From the NCBI GenBank assembly GCA_043228905.1, contig JBHGNT010000018.1:15996001-16060000 (forward strand): DNA of 64,000 nucleotides. The letters run 5' to 3'. This DNA is from Azolla caroliniana (taxonomy: Eukaryota; Polypodiophyta). Positions within the stretch are counted from its first letter, which is position 1. The number at the start of each line of letters is the position of its first letter. The notes under the pieces are model-generated. The model was given only the letters and a program-made list of their open reading frames with translations. It did no database searches and had not been told where the DNA came from. The position numbers and the translations under genes are program-made. Shown here in pieces: positions 1-8,964 of this stretch.

Positions 1-346
1 TAGGTCGGGTGCAACTCATCCCTATGGCGTATGTTGGAGTTTATCTGGCAGCTTTCACACGTCCCCACGAAATGGGTGACATCCTTGTACATTCCCGGCC
101 ACCAATACTTCTCCTTTAACTTCTCAAATGTTGCCCACATTCCTCTATGGCCCGCCCAAGGACTCTCGTGGAACTCAGACACCAATGTTGTCTGGTCTTC
201 TTCCTTTATGACCACTCATTGTGGCGTCCCCGTCCTTCTCTTTGGGTGCCTTCAGAGGAATCCCCCTCGTAGGAAGTACTTGCACGCTTTCTTTCGGACT
301 CTCTGTGCTTCCTGCTTCGACCATGAACTATCCACCGTCATTGAGC
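1..346 (-). pseudogene. gypsy integrase, N-terminal zinc-binding part (partial)
   Basis: The minus strand encodes the integrase N-terminal region, which binds zinc and helps the enzyme hold the element ends. A histidine pair in a segment reading like ESPWAGHRG is followed about 30 residues later by a CESCQ-type cysteine pair, giving the HHCC pattern. The segment KLKEKYWWPGMYKD is typical of the family and matches 38930-39050 in copy 2. The catalytic core lies beyond the window edge. The frame is not continuous with the RNase H frame to its right. Confidence 0.75.
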
Positions 347-964
347 TTAAGAACTTGCCAATGTGTAGCCACTCCCCTTCGTATTCACTTTCGTTGGCAC
401 ATCTTGATCATCTACAGACGCTTGGGCCGTCTTAAAGAAGTCAAGAGCGACATCCTCATCTTTAGACACCATGTCTCTTTCGGCCTCGAATCTTGCCCTC
501 GATAGGCTATCTGCCATGGCATTGTTCTTCCTTGAAATGTGGTGAATCTCCAGGTTCATTGATTTGATGTAAGCAATCCACCTTAGCATAGCTAGGTCGG
601 GTGTTGCACATCCCGAAACCATCCCTAGGATTGGAAGGCAATCCGTCTCTATTACCACCTCTGGCCCAATTAGGTAATCTTTATCCGCCTTTACTGCAAA
701 CACAATACCCCAAAGCTCACGTTTTACTTGGACGTATCCTCGTTGTCGCTCGCTTAAGACCTTGGCTCCGAACCGGATGGCGTAGTGTGTACCATCCTCT
801 CCTTCTTGGTTTATGACCCATCTGATCCCTGTTGGACTCGTATCTACCGTCACGTAGATGGGCACCCCTTGTATACGGCTTTTCGTAAAGTTGGTGCTGC
901 TACCAACATTCCTTTGAGCCTCTTCATTGCCTTTGTGTGCTCTTCCTCCCACTTGAAGTTCCAC
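347..964 (-). pseudogene. gypsy RNase H domain
   Basis: This is the RNase H domain that degrades the RNA strand of the RNA-DNA hybrid during reverse transcription. An early segment reads VTVDTSPTGIRWVI, where the D is the expected first catalytic residue. Later segments include KRELWGIVFAV (E), VIETDCLPIL (D) and NNAMADSLSR (D), so the four acidic positions seem to be kept. It overlaps the reverse-transcriptase frame at 850-964 in a different phase, so a frameshift separates what should be one polyprotein. Confidence 0.8.
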
Positions 965-1934
965 CCCTTCTTGAGTAGCTCATACAAGGGCTCGGTTAGG
1001 TGAGCATAGTGCGGGATCCAGATGTGGTAGAATGCACAAGCACCAAGAAATCGCCTCACCTCTGTTTGCGATTTACATTCTTCCCTCATGTCTGTGATGG
1101 CGTCCACCTTTGCTGGGGACGACTTCCGTCCGTACGCCGCACACAAGTGTCCCACCACAAGGATCTCCGGTTGGCCGAATGCTGATTTCTCACCCGAGAA
1201 GGTCAAGCGTGCATCTTTGAGTCTTTGTAGAACCTTCTTGCAATCGGAGATGTGATATGCCACAAAACGTCTGCACCCATCCTCGTCCAAGGTTTCATCT
1301 TTCTTTGCTTCAGAGCACCCTTTTATGGGGATGTCATCGAGGAACGACATGGTGATGTCGGGGATACAATCTCTCAATACCTTGTTCATTGCATTTATCA
1401 TGTGGGCTACAGAGTTAGTGCCTCCTTGTGGCAAGGTACACATTCACACTAGGCCAATAGGGGTCCGCATCGTTGTGATGTCCCTACTCTCCACAACTAG
1501 TTGGAATTGATCATACCCCGAGTATAGATCATCGATCGAATAAATAGACCTTCCAGCGAAGGCCTCGACGAATTCGTCAATGCTCGGTCCGACCCCAACA
1601 TTTCGAATTGTCACTTGATTAACAGGTTGTAGGTCCTGGATGAAGCGTAATGTGCCGTTCTTCTTTGGCACAGTGAACCACCGATTCGAGTATGGGGCGC
1701 TTGATGGCTCGAGGATACCCATCTCAATCTTTTCCTTGAGTAGCTCAATCAACTTCGGGATGTGAGCTCTCGGAATGGGGATTGGCTTGATGTTCCATGG
1801 TACATGCGGCACCGTAAAATCACCATTGGCTCCACGATCTTCGGGTTTACACACCCTATCTCACCCGACGAGAAGGTGAAAGCCCTTCCGTGGCTTTCGA
1901 TCATCCTTCTAAATCTTTCCTCCTCCCTAGGCAA
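850..1934 (-). pseudogene. gypsy reverse transcriptase
   Basis: This is the polymerase domain. The fingers/palm start is near 1850 (PHVPWNIKPIPIPRAHIPKL), followed by YSNRWFTVPKKNGTLRFIQD and YSIDDLYSGYDQFQL, which carries the first catalytic D. After a phase break near 1443 comes the segment MCTLPQGGTNSVAHM and the FLDDIP motif, the family's form of the YXDD active site. The connection region GQPEILVVGHLC lies near 1170. Frames change at about 1443 and 1850, so no single open frame survives. This copy keeps the active-site region that copy 2 lacks. Confidence 0.83.
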
Positions 1935-2146
1935 TAGGAAGCCACCCCCACCAATCGGAGCTTCTGTCGCGTCTCGTCGGTAAACCGGTGCCCTATGCCT
2001 CGTGGGTCCCGCAAACTAGGATCAGCCGCTACCCCCTTTATCCAATCCCAACTATCGTTAGGCAATGGGGCAGCCACAAGCTTCACCTTCTTGTCCACGG
2101 TCTTGTACTTTGTTTGCACCTTGACCGTCCTCGCTTCCTCAATCAA
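1901..2146 (-). pseudogene. gypsy pol linker upstream of reverse transcriptase
   Basis: This 81-codon open stretch lies between gag and reverse transcriptase. It contains the charged segment VKVQTKYKTVDKKVKL and a segment GIGHRFTDETRQKLRLVG that leads toward the reverse-transcriptase start. I know of no separate function for it; it is probably the spacer between protease and reverse transcriptase. The protease expected at its N-terminal side is absent, which suggests a deletion at about 2150-2200. Confidence 0.55.
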
Positions 2147-2169
2147 CCGCCCAAGCTATTCGATGGCGG

Positions 2170-3664
2170 TGTACATGTCAACTGAGTTGACTGGAATTAC
2201 CTTGTCTTCATTGAGGCCCGATGCGGCCTTGTGTAGTGACTATCCGCATAGTCTTCGTCTTCCTCGGGAACCTCAGTTGACAATGCATTTACAATCCCGG
2301 GCTTTGCCAGTTCTTGCTCTGTCGAGAGCCACTTTCTCTTCATTAGGTCGATGATGACCTCGTGGAATTCTTTCCTGGTAATTCCGAGGACCTCTCACAG
2401 AGTAAACTCTACGCGACTATCGAGGATCCTCTCCTCCACTACCTTCTTCAAGTCCGTTGCTTGTTCGATCTCTGAGCAAAGCTTGAAGTTGGGGGGGTTC
2501 CCTTTCTCTTTCCATCTTTCGTCGCGTGCTTGAGACAGGTTCGGCTCTTCCCTTCTTCGTGCACCTCGAGCGTCATATTTCCTTGATGGACCGGCTCCCT
2601 CGTCATTTCCTACCTTCATCTCTTCTACCATTACTTCGTAGTTTTGGCAAACGGCTTCCACTAAGCCTGTCTTTTCTTCCACCGGATCCTTCCACCCAGT
2701 TGCTTCTTGGACCCTTCTTTCCGTTTCGTCCGCTTCTTCTCTTTTGAACTTCCCCTTAGAGAGGCTTCCAAGGATTGACGGCCAAAAGTCAAAATCTTTC
2801 TCCTCTTGCCTCCTCACCTCTTTCCCCACTCGGATCCCAACCGACGCCGAGTAGTGGACGACTTCAACATGTCGTGCTTCGGCCTCCTCCATCAGCCTTC
2901 TCATGCCCCCTCGGCCTTGATTCAATCCCAAGGGGCGCCTTGTCTCTGTCGAATAGACCCTATTGTTCCAAAGATAGACAATATCCTTTCTTAGGGCCTC
3001 TTGAAAGTCTCCACACTCCCTTTGTAGGTGGTCGGGGTTGTCACACCACATACATCTTTGCGCGAACGGGGGATGTCGATCTTGAGGGCCGCCACTCTCT
3101 CTCCTAGCTTGCGCTATTTGGAGATCTCGCACCATCTTTGTGAGCTCGTCTATTGCCGACCCTCCCGATGGTGCTTCAACCACGTTTCTCTCTAGGTCGA
3201 ACCTTGCATTTGCTTGCTCTCTTTCTTGAGGTATTCTACCACCCCTGGGTTCGTGTGTCTCACTAATGGAGCTTGTGGATGTTTGGCCGCTCAATGGAGA
3301 CCCGTCATTCCATTCCCTTCTCTTATCGAAGTGGCTACAAACCCGTTTTACCATAGCCCAATCCTTTGTGAGCCCATCATCAGTTTCGAGGAGGGACCCC
3401 ACCTTCTCTTGATCTCGTGCATCAACAGTCTTTATGAATAGTAGGACCTTGCTTGTGTCAAGCACCATCCTATCGAGCGTCGAGAGTCGCGCGAAGCGCT
3501 TCTCAAATTCTTGTAAAAGTACCATAGTATTTCTCCCCTTGCCGGGAAGCTCAACCCACTCCATTAGATCCCTTTTTGAAATTCTGAGTGAGTCATCAAG
3601 GCCGTACTTCTCGAGGAGTCTTTCTTCGAACTCCACCCAATTGCAACAGTTCGCTTGGATCTCG
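2170..3664 (-). pseudogene. gypsy Gag, central and C-terminal part
   Basis: Gag forms the virus-like particle and packages the element RNA. The open part at 2395-3664 has a capsid-like region (FEERLLEKYGLDDS near 3600), then one zinc knuckle of the form CX2CX4HX4C at about 3012-3053 (C-MW-C-DNPD-H-LQRE-C). A charged C-terminal region follows, with one in-frame stop near 2395 and then about 200 further bases of gag-like sequence. The N-terminal part continues at 4490-4740, on the other side of the inserted LTR. Both halves read smoothly into each other apart from the AGTAC duplication. Confidence 0.82.
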
Positions 3665-3669
3665 AGTAC
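3665..3669 (+). repeat. target-site duplication AGTAC (left)
   Basis: The five bases AGTAC directly precede the inserted LTR and are repeated exactly at 4490-4494 after it. A 5-bp duplication is the normal mark of integrase-made insertion. The gag coding sequence on the two sides can be read through this site. Confidence 0.85.
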
Positions 3670-3740
3670 TATTAGGAAACAGGTCCCTTTGGATGGGAAG
3701 TGAGAAGAACAGTGTTGATGAGCAACTCGGCCGAATACAG

Positions 3741-3962
3741 ATGTTGAGTACCCGACTATGGAAGACCCGACGAGAATCGGATGACGAGTACCCGGCAACG
3801 GAAGACCCGGTGAGAACCGGATGACGAGTACCCGGCAACGGAAGACCCGGTGAGAACTGGATGACGAGTACCCGGCTACGGAAGACCCGGTGAGAACCGA
3901 ATGACGAGTACCCGGCTACAGAAGACCCGGTGAGAATCGGATGTTGCAAGCCTGGTGAGAAC
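3741..3962 (+). repeat. 40-bp tandem repeat inside the solo LTR
   Basis: Five head-to-tail units of 40 bp begin at 3741, 3781, 3821, 3861 and 3901, and a partial unit starts at 3941. The core is ATGACGAGTACCCGGC followed by GGAAGACCCGGTGAGAA. Units differ at a few positions. The array lies in the upstream (U3-like) part of the LTR, where repeats can act as enhancers; that role is inference. Confidence 0.93.
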
Positions 3963-4141
3963 CTCTCATTGGATGGAAGGGACATATATGTAAATATGTT
4001 CCAGAGAGCCCACTGGGGCTATATTTGTAAATAGCCCGAAAGTCATATTACTATAAATATGACCTAGGGCAAACTTAATAGTATGTTGTAGTAGTTGGTT
4101 GTGTGATTATCGTTGTTGCGATAATTCTGTGCGTAACTGTG

Positions 4142-4144
<3 letters not shown>

Positions 4145-4201
<57 letters not shown>
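4145..4201 (+). repeat. (AG)n microsatellite in the solo LTR
   Basis: An uninterrupted AG dinucleotide run of about 57 bp lies in the R/U5-like part of the solo LTR. Shorter AG or CT runs sit at the matching place in other copia B LTRs (for example 58125-58145), so this one is an expansion. Confidence 0.95.
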
Positions 4202-4203
<2 letters not shown>

Positions 4204-4489
4204 AAGAGAGGAAGAGGTTGTTGCCTCTGTTGTAACCGCCTTGTGGTGAAGTGAGGGAGCAAGAGGTCGTTGCCTCTGTGCCCCATTGTTGTAATCTTGA
4301 TATAGTGATATTTTACAGTCTGAGGGCTGCCGTGGTTTTTCCCAGATTTGGGTTTTCCACGTAAATATCCTGTGCATTCTTCTTTACTATTTCGTGCTTA
4401 GATACATCTCTCCACATCCCTGTTTTTCTGTGATTGATCCAACCTCTCGGTTGTGGCCGAGCATAGCTTAGAGAAGCGTATTCCTATCA

Positions 4490-4494
4490 AGTAC
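4490..4494 (+). repeat. target-site duplication AGTAC (right)
   Basis: This is the exact copy of 3665-3669 on the other side of the solo LTR. Confidence 0.85.
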
Positions 4495-4740
4495 CTCCGC
4501 GTGGATACTCGGCGTAACCACTCTAGCGAATCCGGTTAGCCGCCTATCTTCGGGGACGTTTCGCATAAGCATTTCAGCCTTATAGGCATCCAAGTAGCTC
4601 GTGATATCTCTTCCATTGAACCGACCCGTTGTGCTAACCACCGTCTCTATGGCCCGGTCTAGGCCGATGATGCCTTCTCGGGCATTTACCAAGCGGTCCA
4701 CCACCGCCGCCATCGCCTCAACGAGTTCTCCTCCTCGCAT
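4490..4740 (-). pseudogene. gypsy Gag, N-terminal part
   Basis: This is the start of Gag of G-I copy 1. The likely start codon is the ATG at 4738-4740 (MRGGELVEAMAAVVDRLVN), because it lies just inside the primer-binding site. The reading frame continues upstream to about 4791 without an ATG. The segment RDITSYLDAYKAEM resembles the N-terminal capsid region of plant gypsy Gag. The frame runs into the solo LTR at 4489 and resumes at 3664. Confidence 0.72.
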
Positions 4741-4764
4741 CTTGGTTCTCCCTTGCCGCCCTTT

Positions 4765-4780
4765 CACGTCGGGTTCACCA
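4765..4780 (-). other. candidate primer-binding site of gypsy G-I
   Basis: Read on the minus strand, TGGTGAACCCGACGTG follows the 5' LTR end after a 5-base spacer (TACAT). The position and the TGG start fit a tRNA primer-binding site. I did not assign the tRNA. Confidence 0.5.
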
Positions 4781-5074
4781 ATGTATGTCACGAAGATTCG
4801 CGCACGTGTGTTACATCGGCGGGACCACGGGGGTTTTGGACTAGGGAGTACTCAAGGGATAGAGAAGACCCGAGGTTTGCTTTACGACAATACTACTTCC
4901 CAACCCCTTCCCAAGCAAGGTTTCGTTGCCATTTGTTTTGTGAGGCCAGTGGCTCTCGTTGATCACGACTCGTCGACCTTCCGAGATTATCGCATGAGCC
5001 AAGTGACCAAACGGGTACAAGCAAGATAAACACGCAACATGAACGCACAAGGGGACGATAACACAAACACGAAT

Positions 5075-5495
5075 GTCCGTATGTCTTTATGAGGAGGAGA
5101 GGTGCATGGGCATGCCCGAATGCTCCCTCGTCACAAGACGTCGAACATACGAGGAAGACAAAAAACACATGCACAAATGCTCGTACACCTTTATGAGGAG
5201 GAGAGGTGCATGGGCAAGCCCGAACGGTCCCCTCGTCACAAGACGGCCGAACGTACAAGGAAGACACAAACACACACACAAATACTCGTACGCCTTTATG
5301 AGGAGAAGAGGTGCATGGGCAAGCCCGAAGGGTCCCCTCATCACAAGATGGCCGAACGTATAAGAAAGACACAAACACACGCACAAAATGCTCATACGCC
5401 TTTATGAGGAGGAGAGGTGCATGGGCAAGCCCGAATGGTCCCCTCGTCACAATACGGCCGAACGTACAAGGAAGACACGAATAAAGAAAGAAGGA
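5075..5495 (+). repeat. 105-bp tandem repeat, four units, in gypsy LTR
   Basis: The marker CTTTATGAGGAG recurs at 5085, 5189, 5294 and 5400, a period of 104-106 bp. Each unit carries GAGGTGCATGGGCA(A/T)GCCCGAA and a CACAAAC-rich tail. The units are similar but not identical. The array makes this LTR longer than the copy 2 LTRs. Several long open frames across it are repeat artefacts. Confidence 0.93.
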
Positions 5496-5963
5496 GAGAA
5501 AGAAACACAAATGATATCGACCAAAGAGATAAATACGTGTTCGATTCCAACGCAAGAGGACCCTTTATAAAATAGGGTTTTGTTTACAATGGCAACTTAT
5601 AGTTAACCACAAGCTCAATCAAAACATAAATATTAAATTCCCTTAGAGAGAAAAGCAAATCCGAACACGGCGAAGATGAACACACGAGCACCACCAAAAT
5701 GCCAATCCCAACCAACCACGACCACCCGAATGGCGAGCACACGGGCTCGCAACAATGAACGGGGCGGAGCAATGTTGAACCAAAGAAGCTTGGGCTCACG
5801 AGCACTTCGAGTGCCGACGCGAAGAAGACGAGCACGTGGCGATGGGGGTATGAAGGGGTATGAGATGAAGAGAAGTGGTGAATAAGGAGATGAAGAGCTT
5901 CGAAGGAAAATTGGCGATAGTCTCCCCCTCCCAAAACGTCCTCCCGAATGAGCCCCCCTCGAC

Positions 5964-5975
5964 CTCCTTTTATAG
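5964..5975 (-). promoter_or_regulatory. TATA-like box in gypsy G-I LTR
   Basis: On the minus strand the sequence CTATAAAAGGAGG lies about 390 bp into the LTR, a usual place for the RNA polymerase II promoter that starts the element transcript. A similar TATAAAAGGGTGG lies in both copy 2 LTRs (near 36972 and 42053). Confidence 0.5.
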
Positions 5976-6359
5976 ACAAAAAGAAGGGGGGGTCGCCAAA
6001 TTTGTCTTCAATTAAAAGGGAATAAAATTCTTTAAATGACACTGCATAGTAAGTCCAAATTCAAACCGTGCACCTCTAGCTAGTAGTCAATGTGACTATC
6101 CACTAGCCCACTAACTCTCTCTTATATAATATATAATTCTATCTCTATAAATTCATAGCCAGTCTCCCCTCTACCTTTTATCTCTCCTCTCTCTTACTTT
6201 TTGCACGAGCTTCTATACCTCCTTTTCACCCTTTCCTTTCCTTTTTATTTTGCATATGCACAATTAATCGCTTTTGTGTGCACACACATTGCACACGCAC
6301 ATTTTTGACCCCCCCCTTTCGCCGGTTTTTCCCACTCTCGAGCACGCCATATCACGACA

Positions 6360-6968
6360 CCGTGTCCGCGGTTCTTTACGCAGGGACATTACGGCCAAGT
6401 CTCAACTACTCACCGTCTCATCATCTGGTTGGTCATCTCGGCCCAACCCCTCATTTGGCTCGCTTACCCGAAGTGAGATCGGACTCCGTCTCAGAGCTCC
6501 GATTTCTTCATCGTGCGGAGGCATTTCGGCCTTGCTAATGTCGCCCTCAGAATTTGGAATGGAGTCATGAGGAGTTGGAGGTGAAGGCAAGTACCACGAA
6601 GCGGACTCGTCGAACACGACATTTCGACTTATGCGTACTTCCTTTGTTCGGGGGTTATAACATTTATACCCCTTCTGTTTGTCTGGATAGCTGACTAAGA
6701 TGCACTTTTCGGCTTTGGCATCCAGCTTCCTCCTCTTTTCCTTCGGCACATGCACATATGCAATGCTACCGAAGATCCACAAGTGTGCCAAGTTCGGCTT
6801 CTTCCCGAAATACAACTCATGTGGCGACACTCCTCCATTAGCAGAAGTCCTATTCTGCAAGTAGACAACCGTCTTAACGGTTTCAACCCAATAGAATTTC
6901 AGCATATGCTTCTCTTCAAGCATTGCCTTGGCCGCTTCTTCAATCGTCTGATTCTTTCGCTTGGCCAC
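6360..6968 (-). pseudogene. copia A1 integrase C-terminal part and linker
   Basis: This stretch holds the end of the integrase core and the C-terminal domain. A segment reads EEAAKAMLEEKHMLKFYWVE, followed by PHELYFGKKPNLAHLWIFG and KAEKCILVSYPDKQKGYKCY, which are typical of copia integrase. The tail is the acidic linker before reverse transcriptase. A frameshift near 6970-7070 cuts it from the upstream part. The frame ends at 6402, and the similarity ends at 6360, where the gypsy LTR begins. Confidence 0.85.
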
Positions 6969-7072
6969 GCCGTTCTGTTGCGGCGTGTATCTACATGAGA
7001 ATTCGTGCCGAATTCCCTCCTTCTATACATAACTTGTGAACTGGTGGAGAAGTACTCCTTCCCGCCATCAGA

Positions 7073-8503
7073 CTATAGGTATTGGATCTTATGCCCCGTT
7101 TCCCTTTCCACAAGGCTCTTCACATTTAGGAAACATGCGAAGACTTCGCTCTTCTTCTCAATAATGCATGCCCATGTGTGCCGAGTGAAGTCATCGATGA
7201 AAGTTACAAAGTAACGGATTCCACCGAGACTCACGTTCTTTGCCGGACCCCACACATTTGAATGGATCAAATCCAGCGGACTTGGACTACGATTACGCTC
7301 ATTGGGGAATGGAAGTCGGTGTTGTTTCCCCATCTGACAGGCTTCGCAGACTTGGCCATTCCGACCACGAAATTTCGGCAACCTGCAAACAATGTTCTTC
7401 GTCTGCATTTCACGAAGCCGTGGGAAATTTACGTGGTCGAACCGCTTGTGCCACAGGTTGATATCCGATTCGACCGTTTGTCCTTTCGCGTACAACGCGG
7501 TTCCGGCATGATTAGTGTCGAGGATAAACATCCTCCCTTCCCGGTGCCCTTGCACGATCACTTTGCCTTCCTCTTCTATGAAGCAGCCGAGGTGTGTGAA
7601 TCGAACTTGCATACCTTGGTCGATGATTTGACCGACCGTCATTAGGTTCTTGGTTATTGTCGGGACGTGCAACACGTTCATTAGCTTCCTTTTTTGCTCG
7701 ACATGGCTGAGGGGAACTTCGCTGACATGTTCGATGGTATGCGGAGTGTCGTCTCCCGTTTCGACCACTCCTTGTGATTCCGGTTTCTCCAAGTACAAGA
7801 ACCATTCATCGTGACTCGTCATATGATTTGATGCTCCGGAATCAACATACCACACCTCGCTTGATTTCGAGATGTTCACGGCCATAGAATTGACCTTATG
7901 CTTCATTACGAAGGCTGGGCCCGATTTGTTTCCGGCTCGTTTAGAGCCTTCTGTGTAGTGCGATCTCTGACGCCTCTCTGCGTCTCTTCGGCTCGATCCG
8001 GCTTTGTCTGAATCGGCTTGCTTTTTCCAGCACTCGCTCTCCGTGTGGCCTTTCTTGTCACAATACCAACAATCCGGCGCGGTCTTCTCTTGCCGTCTTC
8101 CGGCGCCGCCATGACTCCCCCTCCTTGCGGAGGGTTTGGAATTGATTCTGGCATCTCGATTATGCCATACATTCTGCTCTTTTCGGCCGCCTCCATTGCG
8201 CGCCGATCCACCTCGTCCACCACGACCATGGGGTCTATCATCCTCCATGTAAAGCATCTTGCTATCGACATGTGCACTCGTCGACGCACCCATGTGGTTT
8301 TCTTCTACGAGCAACATTGACTGAAGCTCGAAAAATGAAGGCGTAATCTCCCTCGTGTAGACTGCCGTTCGGAAAGGTTCGAACTTTGATGCTAACCTGC
8401 CAAGACAAACTTGCACCATCTCATCCTCCTCGACGTTCACGTTGACAGAGGCGAGTGAGTCGCAAATTTCTTTGATCTTGGTGGTGTAATCAGCCACCGG
8501 CAT
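7073..8503 (-). pseudogene. copia A1 Gag C-terminus, protease and integrase core
   Basis: This 476-codon open stretch covers several domains in order. First is the C-terminal half of Gag with a CX2CX4HX4C zinc knuckle (C-WY-C-DKKG-H-TESE-C, about 8030-8071). Next is the aspartic protease with its WYVDSGASNHM active site near 7820-7850. Then come the gag-pre-integrase zinc region (LWHKRFDHVN with CEACQMG) and the integrase core start (FVTFIDDFTRHTW). The expected first catalytic D in HSDVWGP reads HSNVWGP here, a loss-of-function change if correct. An in-frame stop separates it from the Gag N-terminus, and a second stop ends it just before SDGGKEY. Confidence 0.87.
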
Positions 8504-8860
8504 ATCTCTTTGTCGTACATTGCTGAGCTCCTATCTGAGCTGCAACTTTCTGGCCGTTTTGCTGGCGGCGAAAATCCTTTTGAGATTCACCCATGCGTCC
8601 TTCGACATCTTGGCATCCCGAATATTGCTCAAAAGCTGATCGCTTACACAGGACACGAAGCAGTACAACACTCTGCTTGCCGCTTGTTCCCAAGCCGGAT
8701 AGTCCAGGTGTGTCGAGTCGGGTGCCACATCATTTGCTCCTTCGACATAACTCCAGTAGCCATGGCCGAGCAGGTACTGGTGCATCTTGTAAGACCAAGA
8801 TGCGTAGTTGCTTTTGTCAAGCTTTTCAGTTGGAAGTGAGCTTCCCATTCCTCTGTCCAT
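8504..8860 (-). pseudogene. copia A1 Gag N-terminus
   Basis: This is the Gag start, MDRGMGSSLPTEKLDKSNYA, with the start codon chosen at 8858-8860 because the same start is used in A2 (36471) and A3. The segment SYKMHQYLLGHGYWSYVEG is the typical copia Gag capsid start. One stop (TAG in place of CAG, near 8531) separates it from the remainder of Gag, which otherwise continues in the same phase. Confidence 0.83.
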
Positions 8861-8952
8861 AGTACTGTCTTTTTCTTCTCCGAACGTGAACAACTTCAAC
8901 TCTGTTTCGTCGCTAACTTTTCTTGTTGTCTACAGAGGACTTCAACCCTCGC

Positions 8953-8964
8953 GCTTTGATACCA
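8953..8964 (-). other. primer-binding site of copia A1
   Basis: TGGTATCAAAGC on the minus strand directly follows the 5' LTR end. It is complementary to the 3' end of plant initiator tRNA-Met except for the usual variation at one base. Confidence 0.85.

Larger units (their letters stand above)
3670..4489 (+). mobile_element. solo LTR, copia family B type, in gypsy gag
   Basis: This 820-bp solo LTR lies in plus orientation inside the minus-strand gypsy gag. It starts TATTAGGAAACAGGTCCC, a mutated form of the family start TGTTGGGAAA, and ends CCTATCA. Its 3' part (GGTTTTCCACGTAAATATCCTG, then GGTTGTGGCCGAGCA) matches the same LTR part in B1 (near 12110-12215) and, reversed, in B5 (57880-57980 and 62510-62610). 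It is bounded by the exact 5-bp duplication AGTAC. With no internal region left, it is the product of recombination between the two LTRs of a former full element. It carries a 40-bp tandem array and a GA microsatellite that the other B LTRs lack. Confidence 0.88.
1..6359 (-). mobile_element. Ty3/gypsy element G-I copy 1 (partial)
   Basis: This is a Ty3/gypsy LTR retrotransposon read on the minus strand. From right to left it shows a 5' LTR, a primer-binding-site candidate, gag, a pol linker, reverse transcriptase, RNase H and the integrase zinc-finger region. The window edge cuts it inside integrase, so the 3' end and 3' LTR are not seen. A solo copia LTR interrupts gag at 3670-4489. It is inserted in copia A1, whose coding sequence stops at 6360. 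The protease domain expected between gag and reverse transcriptase is missing, and the reading frame breaks several times, so the copy is defective. A second copy of the family lies at 36680-42896. Confidence 0.88.
4786..6359 (-). repeat. 5' LTR of gypsy G-I copy 1
   Basis: This 1574-bp LTR is bounded on the minus strand by TGTCGTGATATGG at its start and ATCTTCGTGACA at its end. Both ends match the ends of the G-I copy 2 LTRs (36680 and 42896). The region just inside the end (near 4830, GGGTTTTGGACTAGGGAGTACTC) also aligns with copy 2 (36727, GGGTTCTGGACCGGAAGGACTC). It contains a 105-bp tandem array and a TATA-like box. The boundary at 6359/6360 is where copia A1 coding sequence resumes. Confidence 0.75.

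Noticed and set aside
4075-4377. Serine/leucine-repeat protein on the minus strand
   Set aside because: It is the translation of the AG microsatellite inside the solo LTR.
5073-5570. Several overlapping open frames of 60-220 codons on both strands
   Set aside because: They are created by the regular 105-bp repeat in the gypsy LTR; the translations repeat the same segment and show no domain.
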